64,000 bases of DNA from Datnioides undecimradiatus (taxonomy: Eukaryota; Chordata; Actinopteri; Lobotiformes; Datnioididae): contig WARS01000034.1 in NCBI GenBank assembly GCA_008933995.1, positions 4,752,707 through 4,816,706 of the forward strand. The letters are read 5' to 3'. A program made the position numbers and the translations under genes. This document shows positions 11,158-24,355 of the stretch, one piece after another. The notes beneath the pieces were generated by a model. It was not told the origin of the DNA. It saw only the letters and a list, made by a program, of their open reading frames with translations, and ran no database searches. Each line of letters opens with the position of its first letter. The stretch's first letter is position 1.

Positions 11158-13678
11158 TTCCTGTCAGGGCCCTCAACAGTGGACTGTCTCTGCAGCACTG
11201 TCGACTGTAGCACTGTCTCCCTAATTTACCGTCGGACATTTTCATTACGCCTTCAATGGCAGGTGTGTGCCGTGATGGGCGTCACATTTGATTAGAGCTG
11301 CGCTAGAGGCTGACCTGTGGAGAAAAAAGGTTAGCTATGCTTGTCAAATTTTATTAGCCGGAAGGCAGTCTTTGTAGCCGGAGCAAGAAACGCGGGAGAC
11401 GAGATGAAAGAGGAGCAAGGGGGGGGGGTTAGAGAGAGGCCAGGGCGGGGAGATGCAAAGAGTCAGGAGAGGTGTGTTGCAGGATGCGCCGAGAAAAAGG
11501 GAGATGAAGGCGAGCGTGTAAGCCGCGACAAGTTGAGCGACATCAGAGTGCACGCTCCCGCGGCTCCACCACGGATCAGGCGGTGGCACGAGCAACACGC
11601 GCCCCTAAGTTTACCTGACACCGTGACAAAGTCCAATTCTCAAATCGCTCCCGACAGCCCTGACTAATTGTCGAAACGCGCCGGGCTACAAGCTCTTTCG
11701 GATGTGGATTCGCTGGCTTCCGTCTCGAGCCCTGAATGGCTCTGGCGCTCGTCCTTGTTTCCTTTCTCTCCTCGCCATTTTGGTGCAACGCCGAAGACAA
11801 TTTTACTCCCCTATAGGCAAAAAAAAAAAAAAAGAAAAACCAAAACGTGGAAGCAAACAGTGCGAGAGCAGCGCGAAGCTGACAGCATATAAAGAGACTT
11901 CCCATTAAAGACAGATGCAGAAATTCACTTTTCCTGTGTTGTGTATGCAAACAATGCAACACATCATCTCATTTCTGCCGGTGGATTCAGTCGTCAGGCG
12001 GCACCTGCCTGAGGAGGAGCTCAAAGAGAAAGGATGTGTTGCTCCCTTGAAAGCAACACATCATTAGCGCCGACTGCATATTAACTCTTTTTGTTTTTTG
12101 TCCTCTGCGCCTTAAAGCGTTGCCGCGGTGCTTCATCCGAGCAGCCAAAACGTCTCCGTTCGCATTTAGGAAGCCTCCAGATTCCCCTCTGCTCGTGGTC
12201 GGGTCACTCAGAGGAAACGGAATGTTACTGGAAGCGAGTGTTAGATCGGGAGTTAATTAAGTTTCTTTTTTTATGGCCGTGCACTTGTCTAATAACAGGA
12301 AACAGATACATGGTGAGTAATGTGTCTGTTGTATCAGATGCTACCATGTTCAGTGAGGCAATGGCCCCCCAACCCTTTTGACTTTGATACCCTTCGAAAC
12401 AGAAGCGACTGTGATCAGTTTAACCACGGCATGACTTTTCCTCCTCGGCCTGTTTCACTCTAAACTGATTATTTAAGAGAAAAAAAGCAAAATTATTTTA
12501 TTTTTTTGTCAGAATTTGTGTGTTTTGTGTAATATATGACTTGTAGTTGGTTGAAAACCAAACTTCCATGGTTCTGTGAAACCACAGTACGCAGAGGACA
12601 GTTAAAAGCCAAACTACTGCACTCTTAAGTCACCATGTGTAAGGGTTATGTTGGGGGAGTGGCATTATGGGAAGTGTAGGATCCAGTGTTTTTGTCTCAT
12701 TCTAAGAACAGAATGCACCTGCTGCATTGATTTGGACCTTTTAATCTGTACACTAGCTCCCCAGCTTGACTGGACGCTACTCCCTCAGCCTTTACTGTGG
12801 CCAGCTGAGACCCAGAGTTACAGGTTGCTTTCAAATGAACTACAAACAGACTCAAGTTCAGATTAATTATAAAAAAAAAAAAAGTTTTTCTGTTTTCCCA
12901 TCGCTTCCAGTTCGAAGCTCCGCCGAGTTTTCCGTCCCACTCTACAGCAGGAAACCAAAACACTGGCCGCACACTTTGATGTGCGCTTACCTCCGGCGCG
13001 CAGGCGGCGGCGAAGAAGCTGCCCGAGCCTTCTCCCCCCAGTGTGCTGTGTTTAAATCAGCTGGCCGCAGCAAGAAGGAGTCGCCGAACCAGCCGGCGGC
13101 GGCGCACACTTCCTAATTAGTCTGCCCCCACACTGGCTAACACCACGGGACGGTTGCTTTCCTCACACGCTCGCTTTCATACAGCAGACGGTTTTGTTCT
13201 TACTCCAGCTCCCTCGCCCGTTCTCTCACTCTTTTCCAAGTCCCCGTCGCCGCCTTTGTGTTGCTGCTTGGTTTTGCTCTCATTCTGTCTTCTGACGCGT
13301 CTTTCATTTCCTGCTCCCGCGTCTCATCTTCTCCCTCTCTTCCTTCAGCCTCCATCCTCCTCCAGTTTTGCTTCTCTCAGTGCAGCTCTCAGATCAACCT
13401 GCGTAGTCAGATACTCTGAAATATGGATGAAATATGATACTTGGAGGTAAAACGCGTCCGACTTAAGTGCTATCAATTTCTGTGCTTTAGCTAACAGAGC
13501 GAAATGGGACTTTATTGATCTATCGATGAGTCTATTTGCATGTCTGAGGCTCGGACCGATGCCCTTATGAACTCCATACATCACACATAGAAACATGTCT
13601 GTCAAGAAAATCAATGGAGATTCATGTGCTGCCGAACGCTGAAAGTGGGTGAGGATGGAAAAAAATCAGTACTTCAGA

Positions 13679-13695
13679 GGGGGGGGGGGGGGGGG
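13679..13695. repeat. G17 homopolymer
   Basis: Seventeen consecutive G on the plus strand. It could form a quadruplex. Homopolymer length is uncertain in assemblies. Confidence 0.85.
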
Positions 13696-14340
13696 CAGGA
13701 AGTGAGGGAAAACGCAAACACAGACTGCACCACCGTGACAGCACTGACACCAAAAATAGCTTCTAAACTTAAAATATTAACTATTATTCAGGTTTCATGC
13801 AAGAATCATTTAGTTTCATCTGTGATGATCCACCTCTTCGATGACTACGGCAAGCACGGTAGGTCAGAAAGTCGGCTTATGAACTCACAGAAAACAGACC
13901 GTTTGTAAATTCAGACAACCTGACGCTTCCCACTTGCCCCGCCCACCTGTAGTGACATCATCATGTTGCAATCTGTCTTTAATTTAATGAGTACAGTGTT
14001 GTCGTAACCGATACGAACGATCAGAGTTTCACGCAGAACGCTGCTGATCACGCCGGCTTAGATCCGTTGTGTTTACGCAACTGGCCTCAGGTCAGGCGTG
14101 CAGACGGGCGATCAGTGGCGGTTATTAGCTGCCGATGACAACAGCGGAGCCTACCTGTCTTCCTCTAAACACACACATATAGGACAGGGAAGCTGAGTGC
14201 TTACACAGAGGCGCACACACTCATGTACCCCTCTCTCTCCCTCTTCTGTCACTGTTTGGAAAGCAGCCTGCTGAATTGTCAACCCATCAAACAGCCCCCC
14301 CCTCTCCACCGCTACCAACCCCCACCCCCCACCCCAGTGT

Positions 14341-14515
14341 TTTATCCAGAATCAGCCTCAGTCTTCAGCCATTAATATGATAATATTTGGCGTTGTCAGT
14401 GATGGAGGCCGCGGCATAATGAGATAATTACAGTGTTGTTTCATTTGGAGAGCGACACGCGCGCTCAATCAAAATGGCAGCCCTAATTACGGGCCCTGGG
14501 ATTGGCTAATGGCTC
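14341..14515. promoter_or_regulatory. candidate conserved noncoding block (intronic)
   Basis: This microsatellite-free segment has several TAAT/ATTA homeodomain cores (CCATTAATATGATAATA, ATGAGATAATTACAG, CCCTAATTACGG) and a CCAAT-type box on the minus strand (GATTGGCTAAT). Its texture differs from the surrounding CA-rich intron and resembles vertebrate developmental enhancers. Conservation cannot be assessed from one sequence, so the call rests on composition only. Confidence 0.3.
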
Positions 14516-16424
14516 CGGTAGAAGAGGGGTGGCGTGGAAAAACGAAAAAAAAACCAAAACCCTCAACTTGGCTCGGCGGATCCGTTCTCTGAGGGTCTGT
14601 TTGTTTGTTTGTGTGTGGAGTGGGCCTGGTGGGCGGCAGAGGGTAAGTAAGAGTAATAAAAAGCGAGTAGTGAGGGAGCAGATAAATAATACAAGAGATT
14701 AAGTGTGAATATGTTAACAGCAAGGTTGTCTGGTGTGGCGGGGGCACAGATTAGTATTGATTAACAGCGCGTTGAAACCGACCATTAGACCAATCTCGAG
14801 AAGCAACAATTAGCCCAGCGCTGGGCCCGACGCCGCCTCGCACATCTTCATGAACCGCGAGCATCTGCGCCGGCATCTCGCCGCAAAACGGAAACTTTCT
14901 CAAAGCACTTTTCCCCCGCGGCGGGAAGTCAGGATTGAGTTTTTACGACGGGGATCGACGTAGAGGTCGACGCGCAACGGTCGTCCCCCGCCGAGTTGGG
15001 GGGGGGGCGTATGCACCCGTATGTGCACGCGGGCGCTGTCGCATGGCAAATTGAAAGCAACACAAATTACAAGGATCAACAACACACACGCAGAGACGCA
15101 CACTTTTATACATTCCTGAGGTCGCCTCCGCACGCCGGCACACACTCGGAGTCTCAGCCAGATTTTCTAATTAAAGGCAGGGTCGCAGGAGAGACTTAAA
15201 CATGTAAGCTATGTACTCCGCTAATGAACCTCTCTATCTGCTCTCTGTCTCTCTCTCTCTCCCTCTCTCTCTCCTGCACTCCGTTCCGGTCAATATCTGC
15301 CTGGAGGTCAGACCATTAGAATGTAAGGCGCAGCGCCTGTTTGATGAAGGCTGCGTGGGTGTTTACGTGTCGGACAAAGGCCTTCCTTGTGCGCAGTTGT
15401 TCTGGGTGGTGGTGGGGGGGGGGCAACACACAGCAAGGGCGCAGCTAGCTTCTTTTCCCTCCCTGTGTTGCAGCCTCTGCGCCCTCCGCTTAAATATTTC
15501 TTACACGCCACGCGTCTCCCGGAGTCGGAATGGCAAACGGGCAGCATATCAGTGTCAATAGGAGATACCTGCTCCCACTGCAGCCAGTCAACACAGATAA
15601 ACGACAGCGCCGTGTCGTAGCGTGGTAGCACATCCTGCAGGATTATGCCCGCTCAGACGCCCGTCTGTTGCGTACGTGCCCGCGCGCCCCCTGTGTGTGC
15701 ATCCGTGCCCTTCTTTATGCGCGCTCCCAGGTGTGTGTAGCTTATCTAGCATTAAAGGTCCAGTGAGCATGATGATGTTTCTCTTTAAGTTTTGTCCCCA
15801 TTCTGTCCCGAGTTCTTATCTCTCCACCGGCAGTTGTCTGCACTCCTTCTTTTATATTTTTGCTCCCGAGTTATTCTCCTTTTTTCACCTTTTGGTCGTT
15901 TCCCGCAAAGGGCAGGTTCAGCCGGATAATTTGGGTGTTGACTCGTCAGCGTATCCGTCTGTAGTTCAGCTGAGGAGAGCGCCGCATCGGTCTATGGCTT
16001 TTAAGTGAAAAGGCACATCCATCAAATGCTTTCTGTTCCTTTCTCTCCACCTTGGTTTTCTCTGTCACCTGTAGAAAGTTCAGTTCAGGCGCCGGTGTCT
16101 TCTCACAGGCAGTACTTTGTGGATATTATCTGTCTGCCTGTCAGTCTTCCTGCCCTGTCAAGGGTTGTCACTGCGAAGCAGGAGAACAGCGGGTTTAACA
16201 GAGAATGAAGCTGAATGCGCCGCGTCTCACCAGGCTTTTTCTTCACTTTTTAATTCCCGGCTGTGGTGAAAACCAGACTGTTTATCCAACCGCATCTTTC
16301 AATCCCGGAATTAGCTTTGGAAAATCATGGAATCTGACTCTTAAACCATTATGTGAACCCTGTTAGGTGTTTAGCTAACAGCCTGTCCGGCGTTATTCAC
16401 ACCTCCCTCTGTGTCTCCCCGCAG

Positions 16425-16536
16425 CGATCAGCGTCTCCAGGGCTTGCGCCGGGAGTACCAGCAGGTCCGAGCCGCTCCGGGCTACGAGGAGCTCGACGCC
16501 GCCCGACGCAGGGTCCTGGAGCACGACCCACACCGG
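16425..16536 (+). CDS. Par3-like polarity scaffold, exon with DQRLQGLRREYQQ helix
   Basis: This is a 112-bp internal exon. Its first base completes a serine codon (AG+C), then it reads DQRLQGLRREYQQVRAAPGY, then EELDAARRRVLEHDPHR, ending exactly on a codon. The segment matches, in position and pattern, [20 protein letters not shown] of human PARD3, a short charged predicted helix. Acceptor CCCCGCAG follows a pyrimidine run and the donor is CGG/GTGAGT, both near consensus. The surrounding kilobases are noncoding, so this is an isolated exon whose identity depends on its phase fit and motif order with the neighbouring exons. Confidence 0.9.
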
Positions 16537-19500
16537 GTGAGTGCGCGTGCCTGTGGCTGTTTACCCTGGAAATTGCTAGTTGGCTGCTATGCGGTACAGG
16601 AAAACAAGCTCCCAGTGACAGCTTGTTTGCTTTTTGCCCTACACATCCGTAAAAAACAAGACAAGCTACACCGCACTGGACACTGGCTCAGAAGACTGAG
16701 ATGTTAAATGAAGGAAATGTGTGTGTGTGTGTCTCAAACAGTCCAGTGTTCCCGGGAGCCCAGCTTGTTTTCCCCTGTGCCTGTATCTCAGGCTATTTTC
16801 AGCTCTCTTGTTAACATTTCGAGGTGCTGTGTGCCACCGAGGCGGCGCCCGCTCTCCTCCTCATTTAGTTTATGGAGAGATCTATTAGACCGGTGACATT
16901 TCCATCCACCCTTTCCTTTAGCTCCAAACCACAAGCCTCTCTCCCTCTCCCTCCATTCTCCCTCTCCCCCTCTGATATTGTAATCCACCTTTACCTCGCC
17001 CCGGCGTCTTCCTCTATCTTGTTCTGCTAAGAACAACAATGGCCTGGACGCTCTCGCTGCAGTTGCCTCTCCTAACCAAGCTGCAGCGCTAAATGTCCCT
17101 GAACCCTGTATTGATCCAGCCCGAGGAATCATTTCATTTACCTCTGTACACTCCCGAAGTCAGCATACTCGCCATGGAAATCAATAGCCATTTATCAGCC
17201 ATTTCAAAATGGGATTTTTCTAATAGCGGGCCCAAGGATGCAGAAAATCACACTTTGATCCGAATCTGAATCGCTGAATCCGGCCGCCGAGATTTGCGAA
17301 GGCATTTCCTCGGAGCCAGACCTCTTTTTCATTAAACGACACGAGCGAGGCGCGAGAGGAGCCGAGGCTTCTGGGAAATATGGGATGGATTTGCTGACAG
17401 CGTTGCCGATACCCAATCACCTGACACAACCTGCGTCCTGCCGCGCTCGCCGCCGCGCTTATTGTAGTCTCTGTTTATTGAGCGATGAAGCCGTAAACCA
17501 TTCTTCATTAGGCGCCCTCAGACACACACCGCGGCTGCTTTCTTTGAGGCCCGAAGGGCTTCGTCACTCATTACACACACACACCCCCCCGTGTGGCACG
17601 CGCCTCAGCCTCGGCTCGCCGTGACTCAGCCGGCGCCCGAAAAACTCCGATGCAATTAAAGCGCAGCGAGCGTGAGGCGCGACCTCTGATCTGATTGTTG
17701 TTTTTCACCCCCCCCTCCCAAAAAAAATGACAGCGCCGTCCGCGGCGAGAAGCAGCGGTGGGTTCCTCCCCCGAGGAGCCCGATAATGAAACACCCCACT
17801 CACACTCACACACGAGAAACACTGAAACAGTCGAGCATCCGGGACATAATCTCAGAAACAAGAACGGGAGAGAAGATGATAATAGAATGTTGCATTGAGG
17901 CACAACAGGAAGGCTGAAAATGACTGCGAATGCTTTAATAGAGCGACTGGAAACAAAGAAACGTTGGATTTATGTCTTAAATAAGCTACTCAGCGCTCGC
18001 TGACGACTGCGTCTGCTGTCGGGGAGGCTGAACGGTGGACAAAAGCGGCTGCCAAATGAACGCGCAAGTGTCTTTGTTTGGATTCATAACCAGCAAATCA
18101 TCCAGTATCTTATTCCCTGCACTCCTACAGATGCATTAACATACTGTGATGACATCTGATATCCTGTTTATCGCAGCAATGACATGTTGTGCAGCTGTTG
18201 GTCCTTTAGTGTCTTTCCAGTGATTCCTTTTGAGTGATTAATACAATTACGCAGTGTTGATTGGAAATCAAAGTACATGTTTTACACACACCCTGCAGAG
18301 GGATGTCCATCTTCATACACAGCCTGGGTCTGTTTGTTTACATCCCCTCGGGTTAGTGTGTTACCCAGAGTCCTCTCTCTCACTCTTCACACACACACAC
18401 ACATAAACGTGCAGCCACGACAGAAAGGTGGGTTCGCAGGGGAAGAAATGAAATGTAAAGCGTTTCCGCCCGCCGCGCACCGAGATCCGGCGCCGTATAG
18501 GACGTTTGTTTGCTCAGAGATGCTCTGTGCTTTGTCTCGCTGTGGCACAGCGCGTTGGCGCTTTTAATAACAGCCGCTCTGATACGAGACATGCTGCTTT
18601 TTCGATCTGCCCGTGGGAGGAATGAACTTGTAAAAGTCTGTCCGTTCTGGATTAAAAGCTCTGTTTTCACTTGCTACTTTTCTCCGTTTAAAGCTCGCCA
18701 TGTGAGCGGACTTTCCCCTGATCAAAACTGATACTTCAAGTTGCACGAAACATGTTTTTTTTAATCACATGTCTCGTACCAGTCTCAGGAAAGTGTCCGC
18801 GTGTTTTCATTCACCATCACGTTACTCCACACACACTGCTTTCTCCGCTCTCTGCGCGCTATGAGAAGAGCGTGAATTGAGACCCACTTGAGTGCGGGCG
18901 CTCACTCGCTAGCTTCGACCTTGTGCGATCAGCCTTTTCGCCACCGCCGCTGCACCACCACCGCTGCTCCTTTATGCTCAGCCCTTTATTTCTGCAGCCA
19001 TGAATGGTTAAAGAGGCTTTCCAAGCTCTCCACACAAGGCCAGGAGCGCCATTCTCTCGCTCTCTGAGTGGTTCATGTACGATTTAAAGAGAAGATGAGT
19101 GTGTGTGTGTGTCTGCATTTACTCTCCTGTGCTGGAGCATTCTGGGTAACACACTAACCTGAGCTGACATAAAGAAAGGCGGGGATAAAAGGCTGTGGTT
19201 ACAATATCTATTCATGTCTCTGTTTATTCTTTCTGCGGTCGTCTATCTGCATGATCTAAAGGTGGAGCGTTCAGTGTGTTAGACCCCACTATAGCTGTGT
19301 GTGTATGTGTGTGTGTGTGTGTGTGTAAATCTGGTCTTCAGAAAGGCCCTCACGTCCCTTCCTCCTTCCCCTCCCATAACCCCTCTCTCCCTCCGTGTCG
19401 CTGTCGGTCTCTCTGCCTCTAATTTGACCCTTTCCCCCATGTTCCCTGTCTGTGGATAGGTCACACTTGTAATTATGACAATCACACCGTCCCCTCTCTG

Positions 19501-19762
19501 TCTGTTCCCTCCATATGCTAATGATAGGCTCTCTGTAATGCCTTGATGGCCAATTAAGCCGCAAAAGTACACGAGAAGTTTCTCTTTATAGACTCCATCG
19601 TCCTATAAGAGATGAGTCTGAGCACATAGACGTCAAGCTGTTGATATTTCAATATTTCAGTAACTGACTGCAGTGGTTGATTCAGTCAGTGCCACCTTTT
19701 AAAGGGACAGTTAGCTCCGTAAGGTTCAGGGTCTCCAGTGTCTTGTTAGTGAGACAGAACGG

Positions 19763-19795
19763 TCCAAATCGATGCAGCGGAGGCATCGATTTGGA
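19763..19795. other. perfect 13-bp inverted repeat (hairpin)
   Basis: TCCAAATCGATGC (19763-19775) and GCATCGATTTGGA (19783-19795) are exact reverse complements with a 7-base loop. It lies 60 bp downstream of a TTTTAAAGGGACAG sequence that resembles the start of a dispersed fish repeat, so it may be internal to an old element. Confidence 0.75.
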
Positions 19796-20270
19796 GGAGG
19801 ATCCTGTCTTTCAGTCCACGTGTTCCGCGTCCTACGTTTCCCAAAATGCACCCGAAAGCATCTTTTCCAAATAGATCCGCCCCGGGATGCTGAAGCACCT
19901 CAGCACCAGTCTTGGCAGAGCTTCTCTAGTTGGCTACCCAACTGATTCCCCAGACTGAGTGCGACTCATGTCTCAGTGTGAATAATCGGTGGCGTTCCCT
20001 CTTAAAACTATCTGATCCAAACTGAAACTATCACTATAGCAACTGCAGTTCAGTCATATATTCACTCATTCATTCATTCACTGTTGGCCTATTTGCCCCC
20101 TAGTGGTCGTCCCTGGGCATCCAGTGACGTCTGCAGCCGACCCACTGACCACCTCCTCCACCTTCACACAGAACGTCCCGGAGGCTTTGCATCAAACACA
20201 CCCCGGTTCACTCTGGTCCTCGCCGCACGTCCTATCATATGTTTATTATGATGTAAATCTGCTTTACGTG

Positions 20271-20309
20271 CATTTCAGCTGACCGTGCATAATGTGGTCA
20301 GCTGAAATG
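20271..20309. other. perfect 14-bp inverted repeat (hairpin)
   Basis: CATTTCAGCTGACC (20271-20284) and GGTCAGCTGAAATG (20296-20309) are exact reverse complements around an 11-base loop. Each arm contains a CAGCTG E-box. No known RNA family is recognised. Confidence 0.75.
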
Positions 20310-23300
20310 AGCGATGCCTCAGTGAGCCAGAATCTCCTTTACCCACACACACTCTCTCACACACACGCACACGCACCCACGAACTCATGCATCTTATCTT
20401 CAACTCATTACCCCGTGAGTCGTAAACAACAGTGGCAGCACATGTGACACCTTAATGAACACAGAAGTCCCGGCAAACCACACGCACGCACACACACGTG
20501 CGCACACACACAAGTGCACACTCGGAGTCATTATAAAACACACACGGAGGAAAAAAAAAAAAAAGGCTCACACAAGTCCAGATACGACTTGTCATCCATC
20601 GCGCAGCTGTTTTTTGTACTTCCCTCTAATGTTGCGCGTGCGGACATCCATCACCTTGATGATATTTTAATGTCACATCCTCAGGCTGTCTCAATCTCTC
20701 CCCCCTCTCTCACTTCCCTCTCTCCCTCCCGCACGTCGGCCATCGCTTCATAAATAAACCCCCACATCATTAAGTAAACACGCACCAGCCTGTCACGGTG
20801 ATAGATGGCCTGCACACGCTCGCAGCCGCGTGCACGCGCACACGTACGGCTGCTGGTGAGCTGCGCGGGGCGCTTCGTGCCCGCAGGCAAAAAGCCCCCG
20901 ATGTTGTTTTGCGCCCACGGTCCTAATGAATGCGCACACATCCGTCCGTGAAAGCTCACTTTTGGAAGAGAATAACAAAAAGAACACAACAGCTCGGAAA
21001 GTTAATATCAGCAGCGTGCTGCAGAAGCGGCGGCGGCGACACGCTTCAGGACGTGTCCGCGGGCCCTTTGCGGTTTCATATCGACGTTCAGTTTTGTTTA
21101 CTTTGGGGGGGGGGTTCGTCGGCTCCCTCTGGGCCCCAGTGACTGGCCAGCTCAGTTTTCACCTGACAAGTGCCTGCTCTTACCGCACACCATCCACTGC
21201 GAAACAGTTCAGGCTCGCTCACCGAAAGACACATGCTCACACAGAGCGCAGGTGTAATGGATGTGCTGGCAGGCTTGTCCCGCTGCGTGCCGACTGTCGA
21301 GGGGAAGCTGCCACGAAAACGGTGTAGCCCAGCAGAAAGCTGCTCATAAAGACAAGAGGGGGGACCCAGGGGAGAGAGGATGGAGGGAGGAAGCAAACGA
21401 GGGGAGAGGATGCCAGGGGAGTGGGAAACGGGGAAGGGGAGTGGCAGCGGTGCAGAAGAGAAAGCGAGAGGGGAAGAGAGAACACATGTGTTTATGAGAA
21501 AGAGGAGGGCTGGGCCGAGGACATGACTAAGCAGCAGAGAGAGAAGAGTCGCAGACTTAGAGAGAAGCCTCGGGGGGAGGACGGGCGGGATGAGAAGCAG
21601 CACATCTAACAGGGGGAGCTGGATTGGCACAAGGAGGAGGAGACAGATGGGACGGGGGAAGCGGCGGACGCATGGAGGCACTGACATAAACGACTGAAGG
21701 AATGGAGCGGGGGGAGGAGGAGGAGGAGGACGGGGTGGCTTCAGGTGGTGGAGGCCAGCTCAGGTGGTGCGACTGGGGCAGGCGACCACCCATCCAGGAT
21801 GTCCTTGAACATCAGCTGATGTCTCTGTCCTTTGTCAAGCTTTGTGTCTTTGTTTCAATCACATTCCCCCACCCACCCAACTGCCTCCCTCCAATCAACT
21901 AAGGACTTTTTCAAATAGTCTGCCGAAAGTGTAGATTTCCAAAGGAAAGATGAATCGGAGAGAGGGAGCGTGGGAGGCCGGGATGCGAGTTTGTGCATAT
22001 GGAAGGGAGATAGAGAGGGAGCAGCTGGTCCGGGGGTGTTTCTCTGAAGGAGGCTGCACTAATGTTAGTCTAATGCTAGTGTTAATCAGGTTAGCATATG
22101 CCCTGCGCGCGTGTTGCCGCGCGTGTCTGCGCCGATTTGAGGGTTCGCCGAGGCACCTGCATTTTTTTATTTTTTAAACGAAGAGAGAGAAGGCTCGCAC
22201 ACAATCACTCAACACCTCTCGTTCGGTTTGTCTCACTTTCTTCCTGTCATCAACTCAGCCCCCATGGGAAAAGCCACATTTGGAGCACTTGGATCGCCAA
22301 GCGAGTGGGATTGAGCCCTGCTTTCTATTTTCTACAAACAAGTCACATGCTACTCTGGATAGACTCTGGATAAACACACACACACACACATACGCAGTTG
22401 CACCCCTGACACACAGAAGGCGTGCGCGTGCGCACACAGAGCGCAGACTTACGCGTGTACAAACACAGGTTTTATAACAGACTTTTAGGAGGTAACACAC
22501 CGCAGGCGCATGAAAAGCGCACACAACGCACAGACAGCCACTGAGAGGCAACACGTACACACCACGCGCACACACACACACTCAGTCACCATCAAAGGGC
22601 GGCAAACCTCAGCTTTGGCCAAACTGAAGCTGTTTTCAGAGTTCATTTCTCTGTAGGAGGCTCCACCCAGATCCATGCTGGCACCTCTCACAAACACACA
22701 CACACAGACGCACACACACACACACACAGACCTTTTGAGGAAAATCTCATAATTCAGTAATTACAAGAAATGCAGTCTCCTGATTGTGACTTCCTCACGG
22801 CCCCCTCTGAGATCACCCTCGCTCAGTGCTCAAATGCGAAACACACACCCCAGACATTCTGTCACACACACACACACATACACACACACACTCTGCTGCC
22901 CACCTAGCTCCATGCACCAGTCCACGCTTGCGCTGATTAAAGGCTGCCCGCTGGTCCTGACTCTCTGGACCGGGGCTCGGTGCTATTCTGGCCTGTGTAA
23001 TTACACATGCGCCACCACAAGTTAGTGTTTGGATCATACACCCCGGAATTACTGTGAACAAGCTGCTGCGACGAGCTACCGTGGAACCGGCTGAACAGGA
23101 GGAAAATGATAGAGGCACAGTAAGGCAGGAGGTCGAGCTTCCAGGAGCCTGGGCGCAGTTAATGCAGGGATGAAGGTGATAATTATGAAATGAAAGTAGT
23201 CCTGCAAAGGTTGTTCCCTCTTACAAGCATCCAGTACTCAGTCTTCTTTAGCAGGGTCCTCTATTTGACCAATACAGCAGCTTTAGCCATGTTGAAATCA

Positions 23301-24355
23301 GTCGAATGAAGCCAATGTGGACTGAGTTTCACAGCAGGATGTCTGAATGTGAAAAATAAATCCTCTGCGGTATAATCACTGAAGTGCAGGGGACGCCTTT
23401 GTGTGTGCACACATGCTTTTCTGCACTTAGACGTTGCAGAATCATGATGCTGATTCCGGCTTTGATGCTGCACTTGGTGCAGAGGCAGAAAAAGCACGCG
23501 ATCGTCTCCACGATTCCATCGCGACGTCACTTCCTTCTTTTTGACCGCCCGTATCGTTCCACAGCTCCTGCTCTTTGCTGTAGGCTCACACCGGCGAGCT
23601 CTGCCGCTCGCTCTCCCAGAACCGCACACGCGGACTCAGACTCAGACCCAGGCACAGGTTGAACTCTCGCTCACACTCCCGGGACACAAAGACAAGAGTG
23701 AACATCTCATTCCGGCATTATGTTTCCACCCACCGCCATCAAGAGTTTTCACACACACGTATCGCACCTTTCTCCCTCTCCTTCTCTTCGCAAAGTCACA
23801 ATGAGCGATTCCATCCACGGACTCCTTTCTGTCCTTGTCTCATCCCTGAGGCTCAACACACTCCCTTCCCTCTCTCCTCTTTTTTGTTTTAAGTCACTTC
23901 ATTCCAATGCTGCACAGCAGCCTGGTGAGGATTTTTATTTTTTTCCGCCCACCTCCTCTCCCTCCTCCCCATCTGGGCCCGCAAAGGCCTACAGGGACTT
24001 ATTTAGTGTCTGTCTTTATCCCCGCAGCTTGTCTCTGGCCTACGGGCAAACTGCAGAGTGTGATGTGTCTGCAGCTTGATAGAAATCTCCCATTCTCCTC
24101 CTCACTTGTGCCGGCTCTCACTTCAAAGCTCGTCACCACTCTGTTTGGATTTAGGACGGGGAGGTTCACAAGGGTCACCTATGAGTGTGTGTGTAGTACT
24201 TTAAGAGTCAGCACAGACACGGGACTGATCCGTCCGACTCAATCGGGCATCATATTGAAACGGTTTCAGCAGCTCATGTAAGACAAATCTGGATACTTCT
24301 TCATTCACCATTTGGGTGAACCGACCGTTTAAAAACCAGTGGCGCTCGCTCACAG

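Larger units (their letters stand above)
7720..16424 (+). other. 8.7-kb intron of the Par3-like gene
   Basis: The borders are CAG/GTGAAT and CCCCGCAG. No further exon is supported. Contents include a perfect 17-bp hairpin (8297-8343), (GT)n with a TA tail (10773-10819), C18 (11140-11157), G17 (13679-13695) and an AT- and homeobox-site-rich block at 14341-14515. Around 9990-10427 both strands are open for about 400 bp, but the translations resemble nothing I know and a run this long is expected by chance in 64 kb. Confidence 0.85.

Noticed and set aside
15754-15790. ATTAAAGGTCCAGTGAGCAT resembling the start of a common fish repeat
   Set aside because: Only about 14 bases agree with the repeat end I remember and no matching second end is visible.
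19699-20010. Possible TTAA element (TTAAAGGGACAG ... CCCTCTTAA)
   Set aside because: The inverted ends match only over a few bases with gaps, so boundaries cannot be supported; only the internal hairpin is reported.
21088-21687. 199-residue minus-strand open frame
   Set aside because: The translation is leucine/proline/serine-biased and simply reflects the G/A-rich low-complexity plus strand.
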